Part shown: piece after piece, positions 18,805-28,284 of the stretch | Layout of the letters: each line of letters opens with the position of its first letter | Position numbering within the stretch: the stretch's first letter is position 1 | Assembly: GCF_009362845.1 (NCBI RefSeq) | Contig: NZ_WHNW01000002.1 | Span: forward strand, 62,001 to 126,000 | DNA length: 64,000 nt | Direction: 5' to 3' | DNA from: Ostreibacterium oceani | Lineage (GTDB): Bacteria; Pseudomonadota; Gammaproteobacteria; Cardiobacteriales; Ostreibacteriaceae | Program-made: the position numbers and the translations under genes | Notes under the pieces: generated by a model | Database searches by the model: none | What the model was told of the DNA's origin: nothing | What the model saw: only the letters and a program-made list of their open reading frames with translations

Positions 18805-19998
18805 TTAATAAGAACACTCAACGACAGCAAATTCATCGCGGTCTTGAGTAATAATTTTGTGCGTACACCGCTGATTTGACAGCACGCCATCAGCGAACAC
18901 TTGAATCACGATATCCGTTTTTCGTAGTTGACTCACGTATTGATTTAATGTCGGACTATCTGGCAAATCACAACAAATAACCCGCTGCGTTGCAGGCTGG
19001 CGTGGCACGACACGCGTCAACAAATTCAAATTACAACTAAACCCTGTCGCAGGGCGATTTTGATAACTGCAATCAAAGCCATCGCCGACGCCATTATAAC
19101 GACCACCACGGGCAATCGATTGCCACAATCCATTAACATAAGCAGCAAAAATAATGCCGTTATGGTAGCCGTAGCCATGCACATCGCTCAAATCAATATG
19201 TAACTGTAGCGTTGGATGTCGTACGCGCAGCGCTGCACTAATCTGCTGCAGCTTATCTAATTCAGCCAAAACAGACGGATATTCTGCATAGATTTCACGC
19301 GCGGTCGCCAAAATATTAGCACCACCGTGCAAATCAATCAACTGGGTCAAGCACTGTGTTTGTTGGTTTGACAGCCGACACTGTTTAGCCAAATCATTGA
19401 GCGCCGCGCCATCTTTGCGTGACCACGCTTGAAAAAACCCACCGTACAGGCTTTCAGGGACATGCAGCGCGCGTAATAATTCGACTGGCACATCGACATT
19501 ACCCAAGCTCATCACAAAATCACGTAACGCGATTTCATGTAAATAATCAATCAGCAAGCTGATAATCTCACTATCGGCTTCGATATGGTTGCTGCCAAAT
19601 AACTCGACACCTGCCACACTGGGGTTGCGGTGCCGTCCGTGCCCTGTTGGCAGGCTTTTTACCACTTCGCCGACATACGCATAGCGCGCAATTTGCTGGG
19701 TGCGCAAATAATGCGCGTCAATACGGGCAATTTGCGGGGTGATATCGGCACGTATCGCCAGTTGTTTGCCTGTTTTTTGGTCTTTGAATTGCAAGGTTTG
19801 CTCGAGCAAATCACCCTGCGGGTTGACCTCGACAAACGTATCAATATACTCCAGCATGGGGGGACGTAACGGTTGGTACCCCCAATGCGCGAATGTCGAT
19901 AGCGCGACTTGCTCCAGACGATTTAGCGTAGCGGCATCTGTTGGCAAATATTCAACCACCCCTTCGGGCAGCATCCATGCACGAAAATCACTGCCCAT
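18805..19998 (-). CDS. hisZ: ATP phosphoribosyltransferase regulatory subunit
   Basis: A 397-residue paralogue of histidyl-tRNA synthetase. HisZ partners with the short form of HisG to make and regulate ATP phosphoribosyltransferase, the first step of histidine synthesis. The catalytic-core-like part runs from the start (MLPEGVVEYLPTDAATL) through QFKDQKTGKQLAIRADITPQIARIDA to RGGRYNGVGDGF near residue 300. There is no tRNA anticodon-binding domain. It begins 2 bp after hflC, so it is part of the same transcript. A gene with hisZ implies that this organism has a short-form HisG elsewhere. Confidence 0.92.
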   Translation of the reverse strand: MGSDFRAWMLPEGVVEYLPTDAATLNRLEQVALSTFAHWGYQPLRPPMLEYIDTFVEVNPQGDLLEQTLQFKDQKTGKQLAIRADITPQIARIDAHYLRTQQIARYAYVGEVVKSLPTGHGRHRNPSVAGVELFGSNHIEADSEIISLLIDYLHEIALRDFVMSLGNVDVPVELLRALHVPESLYGGFFQAWSRKDGAALNDLAKQCRLSNQQTQCLTQLIDLHGGANILATAREIYAEYPSVLAELDKLQQISAALRVRHPTLQLHIDLSDVHGYGYHNGIIFAAYVNGLWQSIARGGRYNGVGDGFDCSYQNRPATGFSCNLNLLTRVVPRQPATQRVICCDLPDSPTLNQYVSQLRKTDIVIQVFADGVLSNQRCTHKIITQDRDEFAVVECSY

Positions 19999-20000
19999 GC

Positions 20001-20864
20001 TTACTCTTTGTTTTTAAGGAAATTAAAGAATTCCGAGTCAGGTGAAGTAACAAACGTATCTGACTTATTATTAAAGGCCGCTTGGTAAGCCTCTAAGCTT
20101 TTCTGAAAGCGATAAAATGATTCGTCCTGAGAGAATGAATCGGCATACACTTTTGTTGCTTCTGCATCGCCTTGACCACGGATAATTTGCGCATCGCGGT
20201 TGGCATTGGCCAGAATAATATTGGCTTCTCTGTCCGTTTGGGCGCGGATAATGACCTCGCGCTCTCGACCTTCGGCGCGAATACTGTTGGACACGCGCTC
20301 ACGTTCGGCGCGCATACGGTCAAATATATTGCCTTTGATTTGATCAGAAAACTCCACACGCTTGACCCGCACATCGACGACTTGCATCCCTTGTGACCCG
20401 ACCTCGCCTGACAATGTGTCGGTAATTGACTGCATGATTTCTTCTCGATCACCCGCGACGACTTCTTTCACGGTCCGTCTGGCAAACTCACCCCGCAGCT
20501 GGTTGTTGGCAATTTGTTCGATAATACTCTCTGCCCGTGGCTTAGCGCCCCGCGTTGCGACCCAGTATTTTTGCGTATCAACGATTCGCCACTCAATAAA
20601 ATAGTCCACGATGAGTTCTTTTTTCTCTGCGGTAAAAAAGGCCTCAGATGGCGCATCCAATGTCTGCAAGCGCGCATCAAAGCGGATGACGCTTTCAATC
20701 CCCGGTATTTTAAAGTGTAACCCAGGCTCAATGTCATTGGCCGTAATTTCACCCACTCGCGTTTTAATCGCCGTATGCCCTTCGCGAACGATAAACACAC
20801 TAGACAATAATAAAAGGAAAATAACGGCCAGCCCCACGACTAACCAAGTCAAATTAATCTTCAT
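20001..20864 (-). CDS. hflC: HflC, FtsH-modulating membrane protein
   Basis: A 287-residue SPFH/prohibitin-family protein. It has one N-terminal membrane anchor (residues 6-26), a periplasmic SPFH domain beginning REGHTAIKTRVGEI, and a helical tail (RMRAERERVSNSIRAEGRER, then IRGQGDAEATKVYADSFSQD). With HflK it forms the large cage that surrounds the FtsH protease and tunes degradation of membrane proteins. The start codon overlaps the hflK stop (ATGA), indicating coupled translation and equal production. Confidence 0.96.
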   Translation of the reverse strand: MKINLTWLVVGLAVIFLLLLSSVFIVREGHTAIKTRVGEITANDIEPGLHFKIPGIESVIRFDARLQTLDAPSEAFFTAEKKELIVDYFIEWRIVDTQKYWVATRGAKPRAESIIEQIANNQLRGEFARRTVKEVVAGDREEIMQSITDTLSGEVGSQGMQVVDVRVKRVEFSDQIKGNIFDRMRAERERVSNSIRAEGREREVIIRAQTDREANIILANANRDAQIIRGQGDAEATKVYADSFSQDESFYRFQKSLEAYQAAFNNKSDTFVTSPDSEFFNFLKNKE

Positions 20865-22030
20865 CGTGTTAACCTCTGCTGTGTGCTTTGATTGGTCGGT
20901 TTTTTCTCCTGCGCGGCATCTTTATCGTCTTGAATCAACTGGTTCAAGGTATGACGGGGCGCATTCACTGGCACAGGGGCTTCTGTTTTGCCTTGGGCAT
21001 CACCAACGGGCAAATACAAAATCGGGGCATTTTCACCCGTATCGACAATCACATTATTCACGCGGCTATAAACCGACTGCAACGTCTCAATGTACATGCG
21101 GTCGCGTGTAATTTCAGGTGCCATTCGATAATTCGTCAAAATATCATTAAACCGAGTCGTTTCCCCCGTTGCTCTGGCGATGACTTCGGCTTTGTGCGTT
21201 TCGGCACGTTCGGTGATTTCTTTGGCTTGGGCGCGCGCCAACGGAATTTGTTGATTGCGGTAGGCTTGTGCTTGCAGCACATAACGCTCGGCATCTTCAC
21301 GGGCTTTGACCGCATCATCAAAAGCCGCCTGCACCTCGTCTGGGGCTTTGGCGTCTCGCAGCTCAACCCGCTCGACCAAAATACCCGACTGGTAGCGCTC
21401 TAGCGTATCAACCAAATTTTGCTTAACCAGCGCAGGCCACTCGCTACGCCCTTCGGTCAAGACATAATCCACGTTATTAGCCCCCACGACCTCACGTACC
21501 GAAGACGCGAGTGCCTCTTCTAATACCCGCTCGGGACCATTCAAGTTAAACAAGAAATCCTCGGCGTTACCCACGCGATACTGAACCGCCAAACTGACTT
21601 CGACGATATTTTCGTCCGAGGTCAGAATTTGCCGTCTCGAATTCCCCGATGCGTCACCGGTATCGATGGTTTTTAAACTACCGACATCGACTTTATTGAC
21701 TTTACCGATAGGATAAGGTTTATGAAAGTTAATCCCTGGTTGTACGGCGGTCTCTGTGTGTTTGCCAAACGTTAATTCAACGCCGTGAAAACCCTCTTGC
21801 AGAATATAAATCCCCGACGCACCCCATAACAACACAGCAACGCCCAAAATTGGCGCAATGGCTTTTTTGGGAATATGGAGCTCGGATTTGCCATTGGGTT
21901 TATTGCCATCAGGCTGATTATTGTTACCACCACCTAAGAAGCTTTCTTTTAATTTATTCAAAATACCACTGAGTTCATTACCTTCAGTATTTTTAGGGCG
22001 ATTTCCCCACGGGTCATTATCTTGACTCAT
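20861..22030 (-). CDS. hflK: HflK, FtsH-modulating membrane protein
   Basis: A 389-residue partner of HflC. The cytosolic N-terminal part is Gly/Asn-rich (DNDPWGNRPKN, then GGGNNNQPDGNKPNGK), followed by a membrane segment at about residues 55-72 and an SPFH domain (GFHGVELTFGKHTE, then VNKVDVGSLKTIDT). The long Glu/Arg/Ala-rich helix (around residues 230-290) forms the cage wall. It is encoded between hflX (34 bp upstream) and hflC (4-bp overlap). Confidence 0.96.
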   Translation of the reverse strand: MSQDNDPWGNRPKNTEGNELSGILNKLKESFLGGGNNNQPDGNKPNGKSELHIPKKAIAPILGVAVLLWGASGIYILQEGFHGVELTFGKHTETAVQPGINFHKPYPIGKVNKVDVGSLKTIDTGDASGNSRRQILTSDENIVEVSLAVQYRVGNAEDFLFNLNGPERVLEEALASSVREVVGANNVDYVLTEGRSEWPALVKQNLVDTLERYQSGILVERVELRDAKAPDEVQAAFDDAVKAREDAERYVLQAQAYRNQQIPLARAQAKEITERAETHKAEVIARATGETTRFNDILTNYRMAPEITRDRMYIETLQSVYSRVNNVIVDTGENAPILYLPVGDAQGKTEAPVPVNAPRHTLNQLIQDDKDAAQEKKPTNQSTQQRLTR

Positions 22031-22064
22031 TACGTTCCTCGGTTAGAAATTATGTGTGTCTATT

Positions 22065-23390
22065 TTAGCGGTCTGACGATGACATGCAAGCATTGTCGGT
22101 TGCAGTTGCATTAAATTCATCTAATACTTGCCAAATTTCTGAGAATTCTTGTCTCAGCGACTCGATTTGTGTCATCGACAACGTGACGCACAGCATCATA
22201 TTACCTGCCTCGTCTATTTGCTCAGATTCAACCTCGCCCAAGGCATACAACCGCGCCCTTAACGCCGCATCCGCAGGCGTGATTTTCAGCACCAAACGGC
22301 TCGTTTTGCCGTATAAATGCGCCCTAACCGCTGCCGCCAGCTCGGATAACCCTGCTTTGGTCAACGAAGACACAAACGCAGCTTTGACCTCGCCGCCATT
22401 TTCGATGATTTGTGCGGGCTGCCCCGTTAAATCAATCTTATTATACACGCGAATCATAGGCACATCGTCTGCGCCAATCGTCTTTAAGATGTCTCGCACA
22501 TGGATTTCGTGTTCAATATGGCGGTCATCGGCGGCATCAATCACATGCAATAACAAATCGGCTTCGACGGTTTCTTGTAGTGTAGATTTAAACGCCGCCA
22601 CCAATTCGTGCGGCAAATGACTAACAAACCCAACCGTATCCGTCATCAACACAGGGGCTTTGTCGATGGGGATTAGCTGGCGGATGGTGGTATCTAAGGT
22701 GGCAAATAATTGGTCTTTGGCATACACCTTGGCATCAGTCAGCGCATTAAATAGCGTTGACTTGCCCGCGTTGGTGTAGCCGACAACGGCAACCGTGGGA
22801 AATTGCTTGCGCTTGCGCCCCGAGCGAACCAATTCACGCTGCGAACCGACTTTTTCTAAGCGTTTTTCGATTTGTTTGATTCGCGCATTTAACAATCGGC
22901 GGTCTGTTTCGAGCTGGGTCTCGCCTGGCCCGCGCAACCCAATACCGCCTTTTTGGCGCTCTAGGTGCGTCCAACCTCGGATTAAGCGCGTTGATAGATG
23001 CTTTAGCTGGGCTAATTCGACTTGTAGCTTACCTTCGTGTGAGCGCGCCCGTTGGGCAAATATATCCAAAATCAACCCCGTCCGATCCAGCACACGGCAT
23101 TGCAACAAGGCTTCTAAATTTCGCTCTTGGGAAGGCGATAACGTCGCATTAAATAACACCAGTTCAACGTCATTGGCGACGACCATTGCCTGTAGTTCTT
23201 CGGCTTTGCCTTTGCCGATAAGGTATTTGGCATTGGCGATTTTTCGGGTAACAGGTACCGAGTCTAGTATCTCAGCCCCTGCTGACAAGGCGAGTTCAGC
23301 GAATTCGTTGCGGTCTGATTCACTTAATAAAAATTCTAGCGAAACCTGAACCAGTAACGCACGTTCTCCTGATTGCGGTCGATCAAACAC
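22065..23390 (-). CDS. hflX: GTPase HflX
   Basis: A ribosome-associated GTPase that splits stalled or heat-damaged ribosomes. The N-terminal HflX domain has LSPSQERNLEALLQCRVLDR and QLKHLSTRLIRGWTHLERQK. The G domain has the P-loop GYTNAGKSTLFN, the G3 motif DTVGFVSHLPHE and the G4 motif NKID. The start is unclear: a GTG at 23390 matches the start of E. coli HflX (FDRxxxGE), giving about 441 residues, while a TTG at 23438 would add 16 unrelated residues. Neither has a convincing ribosome site. It follows hfq closely, as in most gammaproteobacteria. Confidence 0.95.
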   Translation of the reverse strand: MFDRPQSGERALLVQVSLEFLLSESDRNEFAELALSAGAEILDSVPVTRKIANAKYLIGKGKAEELQAMVVANDVELVLFNATLSPSQERNLEALLQCRVLDRTGLILDIFAQRARSHEGKLQVELAQLKHLSTRLIRGWTHLERQKGGIGLRGPGETQLETDRRLLNARIKQIEKRLEKVGSQRELVRSGRKRKQFPTVAVVGYTNAGKSTLFNALTDAKVYAKDQLFATLDTTIRQLIPIDKAPVLMTDTVGFVSHLPHELVAAFKSTLQETVEADLLLHVIDAADDRHIEHEIHVRDILKTIGADDVPMIRVYNKIDLTGQPAQIIENGGEVKAAFVSSLTKAGLSELAAAVRAHLYGKTSRLVLKITPADAALRARLYALGEVESEQIDEAGNMMLCVTLSMTQIESLRQEFSEIWQVLDEFNATATDNACMSSSDR

Positions 23391-23455
23391 TAATGATCTA
23401 AACCGCGTAGTGCCGCCATCCGAACGACTGCCAGGCAAAACACCGACAACACCAC

Positions 23456-23719
23456 TTAGTGCGACTCAGACGTTGGCGCATCTGCCTTGTCAGCCGACTC
23501 ATTCTCACGCGGGATTCGCACCGCGTGTGCAGGCACTATCGTCGAGATGGCGTGCTTGTATATCATTTGGCTGGTATTATTCCTAAGCAGGATAACAAAC
23601 TGATCAAATGATTCAATTTGTCCCTGAAGCTTGATGCCATTCATCAAAAAAATTGCGACTGGCGTGCGCTCTTTGCGTAGCGCGTTGAGATAAGGGTCTT
23701 GTAAAGACTGTGTTGCCAT
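23456..23719 (-). CDS. hfq: RNA chaperone Hfq
   Basis: An 87-residue Sm-like protein that forms a hexamer pairing small RNAs with mRNAs. Sm1 and Sm2 signatures are plain: [38 protein letters not shown] and [14 protein letters not shown]. The C-terminal tail is short (about 17 residues, Glu/Asp/Ser-rich) compared with the longer E. coli tail. It lies 34 bp downstream of uvrB instead of the usual miaA. Confidence 0.97.
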   Translation of the reverse strand: MATQSLQDPYLNALRKERTPVAIFLMNGIKLQGQIESFDQFVILLRNNTSQMIYKHAISTIVPAHAVRIPRENESADKADAPTSESH

Positions 23720-23753
23720 CTAGGTCACCTTTATAGTAGTAGTTAATTATGAC

Positions 23754-25775
23754 TCAGTACATATTATCTCGAATATTTTTGATTTTGTCACGGATATTTG
23801 CTGCTGCTTCAAATTCTAGATTGGCTGCGTGGGTTTTCATCGTTTTTTCTAGCGCTTCAATTGCCTTGATGGCTTCGTTAAAGGGTAACGGCGGCAGCGG
23901 CTGCCCTTGTTCGTCTGTGCCTTGTCCGCGCTTGTTGCGCAAGGACTTACTCCCCACAAAACCACCCACCAAACTCTCAGCGACGGCTTTTTTAATACTG
24001 GTTGGCGTAATGCCGTGGGCTTCGTTATGGGCTATCTGTTTTTGGCGCCGCCGCGCCGTTTCATCAATTGCAAACTGCATGGATTTGGTGATTTTATCGC
24101 CGTACATAATAGCACGACCATTGACATGCCGTGCCGCACGACCAATCGTCTGGACCAACGCTTTTTCACCGCGCAAAAACCCCTCTTTGTCGGCATCTAA
24201 TATCGCCACCAAAGACACCTCGGGCAAATCCAGCCCTTCACGCAATAGGTTAATCCCGACCAATACATCAAACACCCCACGCCGCAAATCGTGGATAATT
24301 TCGGTGCGCTCCACCGTGTCAATATCTGAGTGCAAATACCGCACACGCACCCCATGTTCGTCCAAATATTCGGTCAAATTCTCTGCCATTTTTTTGGTCA
24401 ACGTAGTGACTAACACGCGCTCGCCTTGGTCGATAACGGCTGGAATTTCTGATAGCAAATCATCGACTTGGTGCGTGGCAGGCCTGACCTCGACTTGTGG
24501 ATCTAATAGCCCCGTTGGGCGGACAATTTGCTCGGCAATTTGCCCCGAATGCGTCAGCTCATAATCGCCTGGCGTTGCCGAGACATAGATGGTCTGTGGT
24601 GCCATGGCTTCGAATTCTTCAAAGCGTAATGGCCGATTATCTAGCGCCGATGGCAGGCGAAATCCATAATTTACTAGCGTTTCTTTGCGCGAACGATCAC
24701 CGCGATACATGCCATTGAGCTGACCAATCGTGACGTGGCTTTCGTCAATGAATAACAACGCATTGGCAGGCAAATAATCGTACAACGTCGGTGGTGGCTG
24801 CCCTGCTGCCCGCCCTGACAAATACCGCGAATAATTCTCAATCCCCGTGCAATAACCCAATTCGTTCATCATCTCAATATCAAACAGGGTGCGCTGCTCT
24901 AGCCGCTGCGCCTCGACCAGTTTGTTTTCCTGAGTTAGCGTGGCTAGTCGTGATTTTAGCTCGACTTTGATGGATTTAACGGCGTCGTCAATTGTAGATT
25001 TGGGGGTGGCATAGTGGGTTTTGGGGTAAATCGTCACGCGCGGCACGCGCCCCAGATACTCACCTGTCAGCGGATCAAAATAGCGAATGGATTCGATTTG
25101 GTCATCGAATAATTCGATACGCACCGCTTCCCACTCTGATTCGGCAGGGCGAATATCAATCACGTCACCGCGTACGCGAAAGGTCGCCCGCTCTAGGGCT
25201 ATGTCATTGCGCGCATATTGTAACTGTGCCAACCGCCGCAGTAATTCGCGTTGGTTAATCGCATCGCCCTCGACCAAATGCACCACCATTTTGAGATACG
25301 CCTCAGGGTCGCCCAGTCCATAAATACACGACACAGACGACACAATAATCGTGTCTTGGCGCTCTAGGATGGATTTGGTCGCCGATAGGCGCATTTGTTC
25401 GATTTGCTCGTTAATCGACGCGTCTTTTTCAATAAACGTATCCGACGAAGGCACGTACGCTTCGGGCTGATAATAATCATAATACGAGACAAAATACTCC
25501 ACCGAGTTATGCGGAAAAAACGCCTTCATCTCGGCATAAAGCTGCGCCGCCAGTATTTTGTTTTGCGCGAGTATTAGCGCGGGGCGGTTGGTGCTGGCAA
25601 TGAGACTCGCCATCGTAAAGGTCTTGCCCGAACCCGTCACCCCCAGCAGGGTTTGTTGCGCCAACCCTGCCTCTAACCCATTTAGCAAGGTCTTAATAGC
25701 CGTCGGCTGATCACCACTGGGTGCATAGTCAGTGATTAATTCAAACGGGCGTTGGTCAATCGAAAATTGGGGCAT
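23754..25775 (-). CDS. uvrB: Excinuclease ABC subunit B
   Basis: A 673-residue helicase-like DNA damage-recognition subunit of nucleotide excision repair. The Walker A motif is [12 protein letters not shown] near residue 45, followed by the beta-hairpin region with [12 protein letters not shown] near residue 95. Further motifs are [18 protein letters not shown], the C-terminal helicase motif [19 protein letters not shown] and a final UVR domain ([23 protein letters not shown] split across the last 40 residues) that contacts UvrC. No LexA-type box is visible upstream. The 271-bp region between it and the next gene holds no other clear feature. Confidence 0.97.
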   Translation of the reverse strand: MPQFSIDQRPFELITDYAPSGDQPTAIKTLLNGLEAGLAQQTLLGVTGSGKTFTMASLIASTNRPALILAQNKILAAQLYAEMKAFFPHNSVEYFVSYYDYYQPEAYVPSSDTFIEKDASINEQIEQMRLSATKSILERQDTIIVSSVSCIYGLGDPEAYLKMVVHLVEGDAINQRELLRRLAQLQYARNDIALERATFRVRGDVIDIRPAESEWEAVRIELFDDQIESIRYFDPLTGEYLGRVPRVTIYPKTHYATPKSTIDDAVKSIKVELKSRLATLTQENKLVEAQRLEQRTLFDIEMMNELGYCTGIENYSRYLSGRAAGQPPPTLYDYLPANALLFIDESHVTIGQLNGMYRGDRSRKETLVNYGFRLPSALDNRPLRFEEFEAMAPQTIYVSATPGDYELTHSGQIAEQIVRPTGLLDPQVEVRPATHQVDDLLSEIPAVIDQGERVLVTTLTKKMAENLTEYLDEHGVRVRYLHSDIDTVERTEIIHDLRRGVFDVLVGINLLREGLDLPEVSLVAILDADKEGFLRGEKALVQTIGRAARHVNGRAIMYGDKITKSMQFAIDETARRRQKQIAHNEAHGITPTSIKKAVAESLVGGFVGSKSLRNKRGQGTDEQGQPLPPLPFNEAIKAIEALEKTMKTHAANLEFEAAANIRDKIKNIRDNMY

Positions 25776-26046
25776 CAGGTATCAGATTATGGGGGTTATT
25801 ATGAGGATTGGTTGTTATGAATCTGCTGATTATCGCAGTTATCGGATGAAAAAACAAAACTATCACAACGCAGATTCAAAATAAAGCCGCCGCTCACCCC
25901 AAAAAATCACCATTTAATTGTCACAGCAATAATGCGATAGGAAATAAAATCAAAAACTAACGACAACTAACAATCAATAGGGCAATGAATACTGACTTAT
26001 AGCATCAACGCCCCATCAGATAAGCCATTGTAAGTCGTGATAAAAA

Positions 26047-26709
26047 TCACTCAGATAAATCTATCGGTGGTATCTCAACCCCTTCCAATAACCGCCTAAA
26101 TGCAGCGCTATCAATCCGCACCATATTCGTCATTTCGCTGATTCTATTAGTGTAATAAGGGGCACTATACGCAAAAAAGCATAAGTCTTCCGCCTCATTT
26201 GTTAAATCGAGTACTTTGTAACGACGCCCTTCGCCAAGACGCACGTCGACCACATCAATTTCAAAGAAAACGATATTCTCTGGCACTAATACGCGATCAA
26301 AATCAATTGGGGGTGTCACTACATCAGCTAATTCTGAATGGGACAGTGAGCGAACAAGCATAGTAGGGTTTGGTGCCAAATGATAACCAAATGACGCAGT
26401 GAACTTGAACTCAGGCATACCCCGCATCGCGCTTCTCTTTTTTAGTGCAAATAGGTCTTCTTGATCCACCGAACACTCAAAGAATGCTGCATCAAAATAT
26501 CGAGAAAAAAATCTCTTTGAAAGGTCCAGCTCGGTACTGACCTGAAAGGACACGTAATGTCGGTTAGGACTAAAACTACGGCGAGGGGCATCAGCCTCAA
26601 TTAAATGTAGCCCTTCAACTCGAAGGTCATTAGATATCTTGGTCGCACAGCCTACTGTTGCGGTGGATAATAACAATACGACCAACCCTCTGAATAATAA
26701 TTGTTTCAT
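26047..26709 (-). CDS. Putative lipoprotein, candidate immunity protein
   Basis: A 220-residue protein with a lipoprotein-type signal. The hydrophobic stretch LVVLLLSTATVGC is followed by CATKIS; the lipobox is TVGC, somewhat atypical at -3. The ATG at 26709 is preferred because AGGAG lies 10 bp before it; a GTG at 26718 is too close to that site. The mature part has no recognised domain. It begins 39 bp after the toxin-like gene on the same strand. For phospholipase-type antibacterial toxins, cognate immunity proteins are often periplasmic lipoproteins, so an immunity role is a reasonable inference from position and localisation. No sequence match is claimed. Confidence 0.55.
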   Translation of the reverse strand: MKQLLFRGLVVLLLSTATVGCATKISNDLRVEGLHLIEADAPRRSFSPNRHYVSFQVSTELDLSKRFFSRYFDAAFFECSVDQEDLFALKKRSAMRGMPEFKFTASFGYHLAPNPTMLVRSLSHSELADVVTPPIDFDRVLVPENIVFFEIDVVDVRLGEGRRYKVLDLTNEAEDLCFFAYSAPYYTNRISEMTNMVRIDSAAFRRLLEGVEIPPIDLSE

Positions 26710-26748
26710 TTCATTCACTCTCCTATCTGTATAACGCTATCGCATTCA

Positions 26749-27525
26749 TTATGGATCAACACGCCAAATATCAAACCCGCTCACAGGTTGAAAGCTATGA
26801 TTAGCGGGATTACAATAAATGCCGCATATGACTGCGTGATTAGCATTGCTCCGATAAAAATTATCAGCATAGCCCAAGGGGGCATTGTTGTAACTACGCC
26901 CCACCGTGCCGATAAAATCAGCAGGACTGCTAAATAGCGTACCAGTTGAATCTAAATTAGTCCAGATAACTGCGTTATTGGCAACAGCCTGCAAATCAGG
27001 GCGCGTCCATCCTACGGCATCTACTGTGATTAACTGATGAACTTGCATCCCATCAGCGACCAAGTTCATGGTTTCATCAGCACCCCAGCTATGGGCAACA
27101 ACCGTAACACGCCCTTCATATTGACCGACTAACTCGGGCAAGCGGTCACTGACATCGTGCCACTCAACATACTCATTAAAGAACTTTTCTTCATAAAGTC
27201 CCTTAACTGGGCCGACCCAATCATCAAGCAAACCACCCACACCAATGACTTTATCACCAGCATCAATGTCAGGTTTTGGCTTCTTTGGTGTTTGTGAACG
27301 CCTAGACTTATTCTGCTGCAGGTCATTCACTGCAAACATCATCATCCCAGTAATCGCGCCGTTAGCGAATTTACCGCCTGCGATTTTCGAGGTCGTCCCA
27401 CCAATTAAGGCAGAAGCCACATATCCCGCACCTGGCATGGCTTTTTCTAGCTTACTCGCCACAGGCCCCGCGAGCTTACCAATAAACGCACTCGCAAAAC
27501 TCGCCCCAAAGTCACCACCGCCCAC
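26749..27525 (-). CDS. Orphan polymorphic-toxin C-terminal tip with lipase-like alpha/beta-hydrolase domain
   Basis: Open in frame from just after a TAG at 27612-27610, with a GTG at 27525 (AGGGG 10 bp before) as the first usable start; 258 residues from there. Residues 1-70, plus the untranslated in-frame stretch before them, resemble the pretoxin region of filamentous haemagglutinin/RHS-type toxins: repeated AHGF, GGDFGASF and IGGTTSKIAGGKFANGAITG. After a Lys/Pro linker (72-90) comes an alpha/beta-hydrolase-like domain with nucleophile elbow AHSWGA (Ser146), a candidate acid in ITVDAVG (Asp169) and a candidate His230 (NANHAVI). The large N-terminal secretion part is missing, so this is a displaced tip module or a remnant. 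Lipase activity is inferred from the motif only. Confidence 0.65.
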   Translation of the reverse strand: MGGGDFGASFASAFIGKLAGPVASKLEKAMPGAGYVASALIGGTTSKIAGGKFANGAITGMMMFAVNDLQQNKSRRSQTPKKPKPDIDAGDKVIGVGGLLDDWVGPVKGLYEEKFFNEYVEWHDVSDRLPELVGQYEGRVTVVAHSWGADETMNLVADGMQVHQLITVDAVGWTRPDLQAVANNAVIWTNLDSTGTLFSSPADFIGTVGRSYNNAPLGYADNFYRSNANHAVICGIYCNPANHSFQPVSGFDIWRVDP

Positions 27526-27609
27526 ATGACCAATCGCCCCTTGGGTAAACCCATGCGCGAACGCCGCCGCGATCCTATCGGGTATCCCCGTCAGTCCATC
27601 AAAGTAAAG

Positions 27610-28212
27610 CTAAATATCAGGACACCCAACACTCATGTTTTTTATACTTGGCCAGCTAAAATAAGAAGTGACAGAGTAGCATTCTTCGCGCTTATTAATG
27701 CGCAATAATATTGTCGTAACACCTTGTGTCACTTCAATTGACTGAGCAGAGCAATTGTTCGCAATACAATTTTTAATTGCATCATTATGCCGCAAATTAT
27801 TTTCAATGACTCTAGCGTCGCTGGAACTAACTAATATCATCACTCCATAAATAACGATTGGAAATAAATCAAACAATGTTTTTAATGACACAGAATATCT
27901 TCGCGTAATAATGCTTGTCCTTAAAAAATAAAACATCCCGTAAATCAAATTCACTAAAATCCAAAAAAACATACAGAAAAAAAACAAATTATCAGCCAAG
28001 GCATAATCTATAACTAGATAAATGAAGAGACTAACAATAAACACAACATGATAAACTAGCCTATACGTTATAAAATCTCTGGCTAAATCCAGCAAAAAAT
28101 AAGCCATAAAAACTATAACAACAATTGGGTAAAATATGGCGGACCAACTCTGACTGATACCATACCCAATTAGTAAGACAGGAATTATAAGAACAAGCCA
28201 TTTATTTTGCAT
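27610..28212 (-). CDS. AT-rich multi-pass membrane protein, unknown
   Basis: A 200-residue protein with about four to five hydrophobic segments between residues 5 and 135 and a polar C-terminal domain of about 60 residues holding four cysteines (DAIKNCIANNCSAQ, EECYSV, VGCPDI). The DNA is visibly richer in A and T than its neighbours, a sign of transfer. Its stop codon TAG at 27612-27610 is in the same frame as the toxin-tip sequence that follows. In polymorphic-toxin loci an immunity gene is often followed directly by an orphan toxin tip, so this could be the immunity protein of a lost toxin. No family is recognised. The ATG at 28212 is used. Confidence 0.55.
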   Translation of the reverse strand: MQNKWLVLIIPVLLIGYGISQSWSAIFYPIVVIVFMAYFLLDLARDFITYRLVYHVVFIVSLFIYLVIDYALADNLFFFCMFFWILVNLIYGMFYFLRTSIITRRYSVSLKTLFDLFPIVIYGVMILVSSSDARVIENNLRHNDAIKNCIANNCSAQSIEVTQGVTTILLRINKREECYSVTSYFSWPSIKNMSVGCPDI

Positions 28213-28284
28213 CAAAGTCCACAGTATCGAAAATCTGTTTTAGTATCATCTCAATCGATAACGCCACCATTCATCTTGCCCTTG

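Noticed and set aside
25776-26046. LexA (SOS) box upstream of uvrB, and likewise before dinB (35947-35995)
   Set aside because: No CTGT-N8-ACAG type site was found in either stretch.
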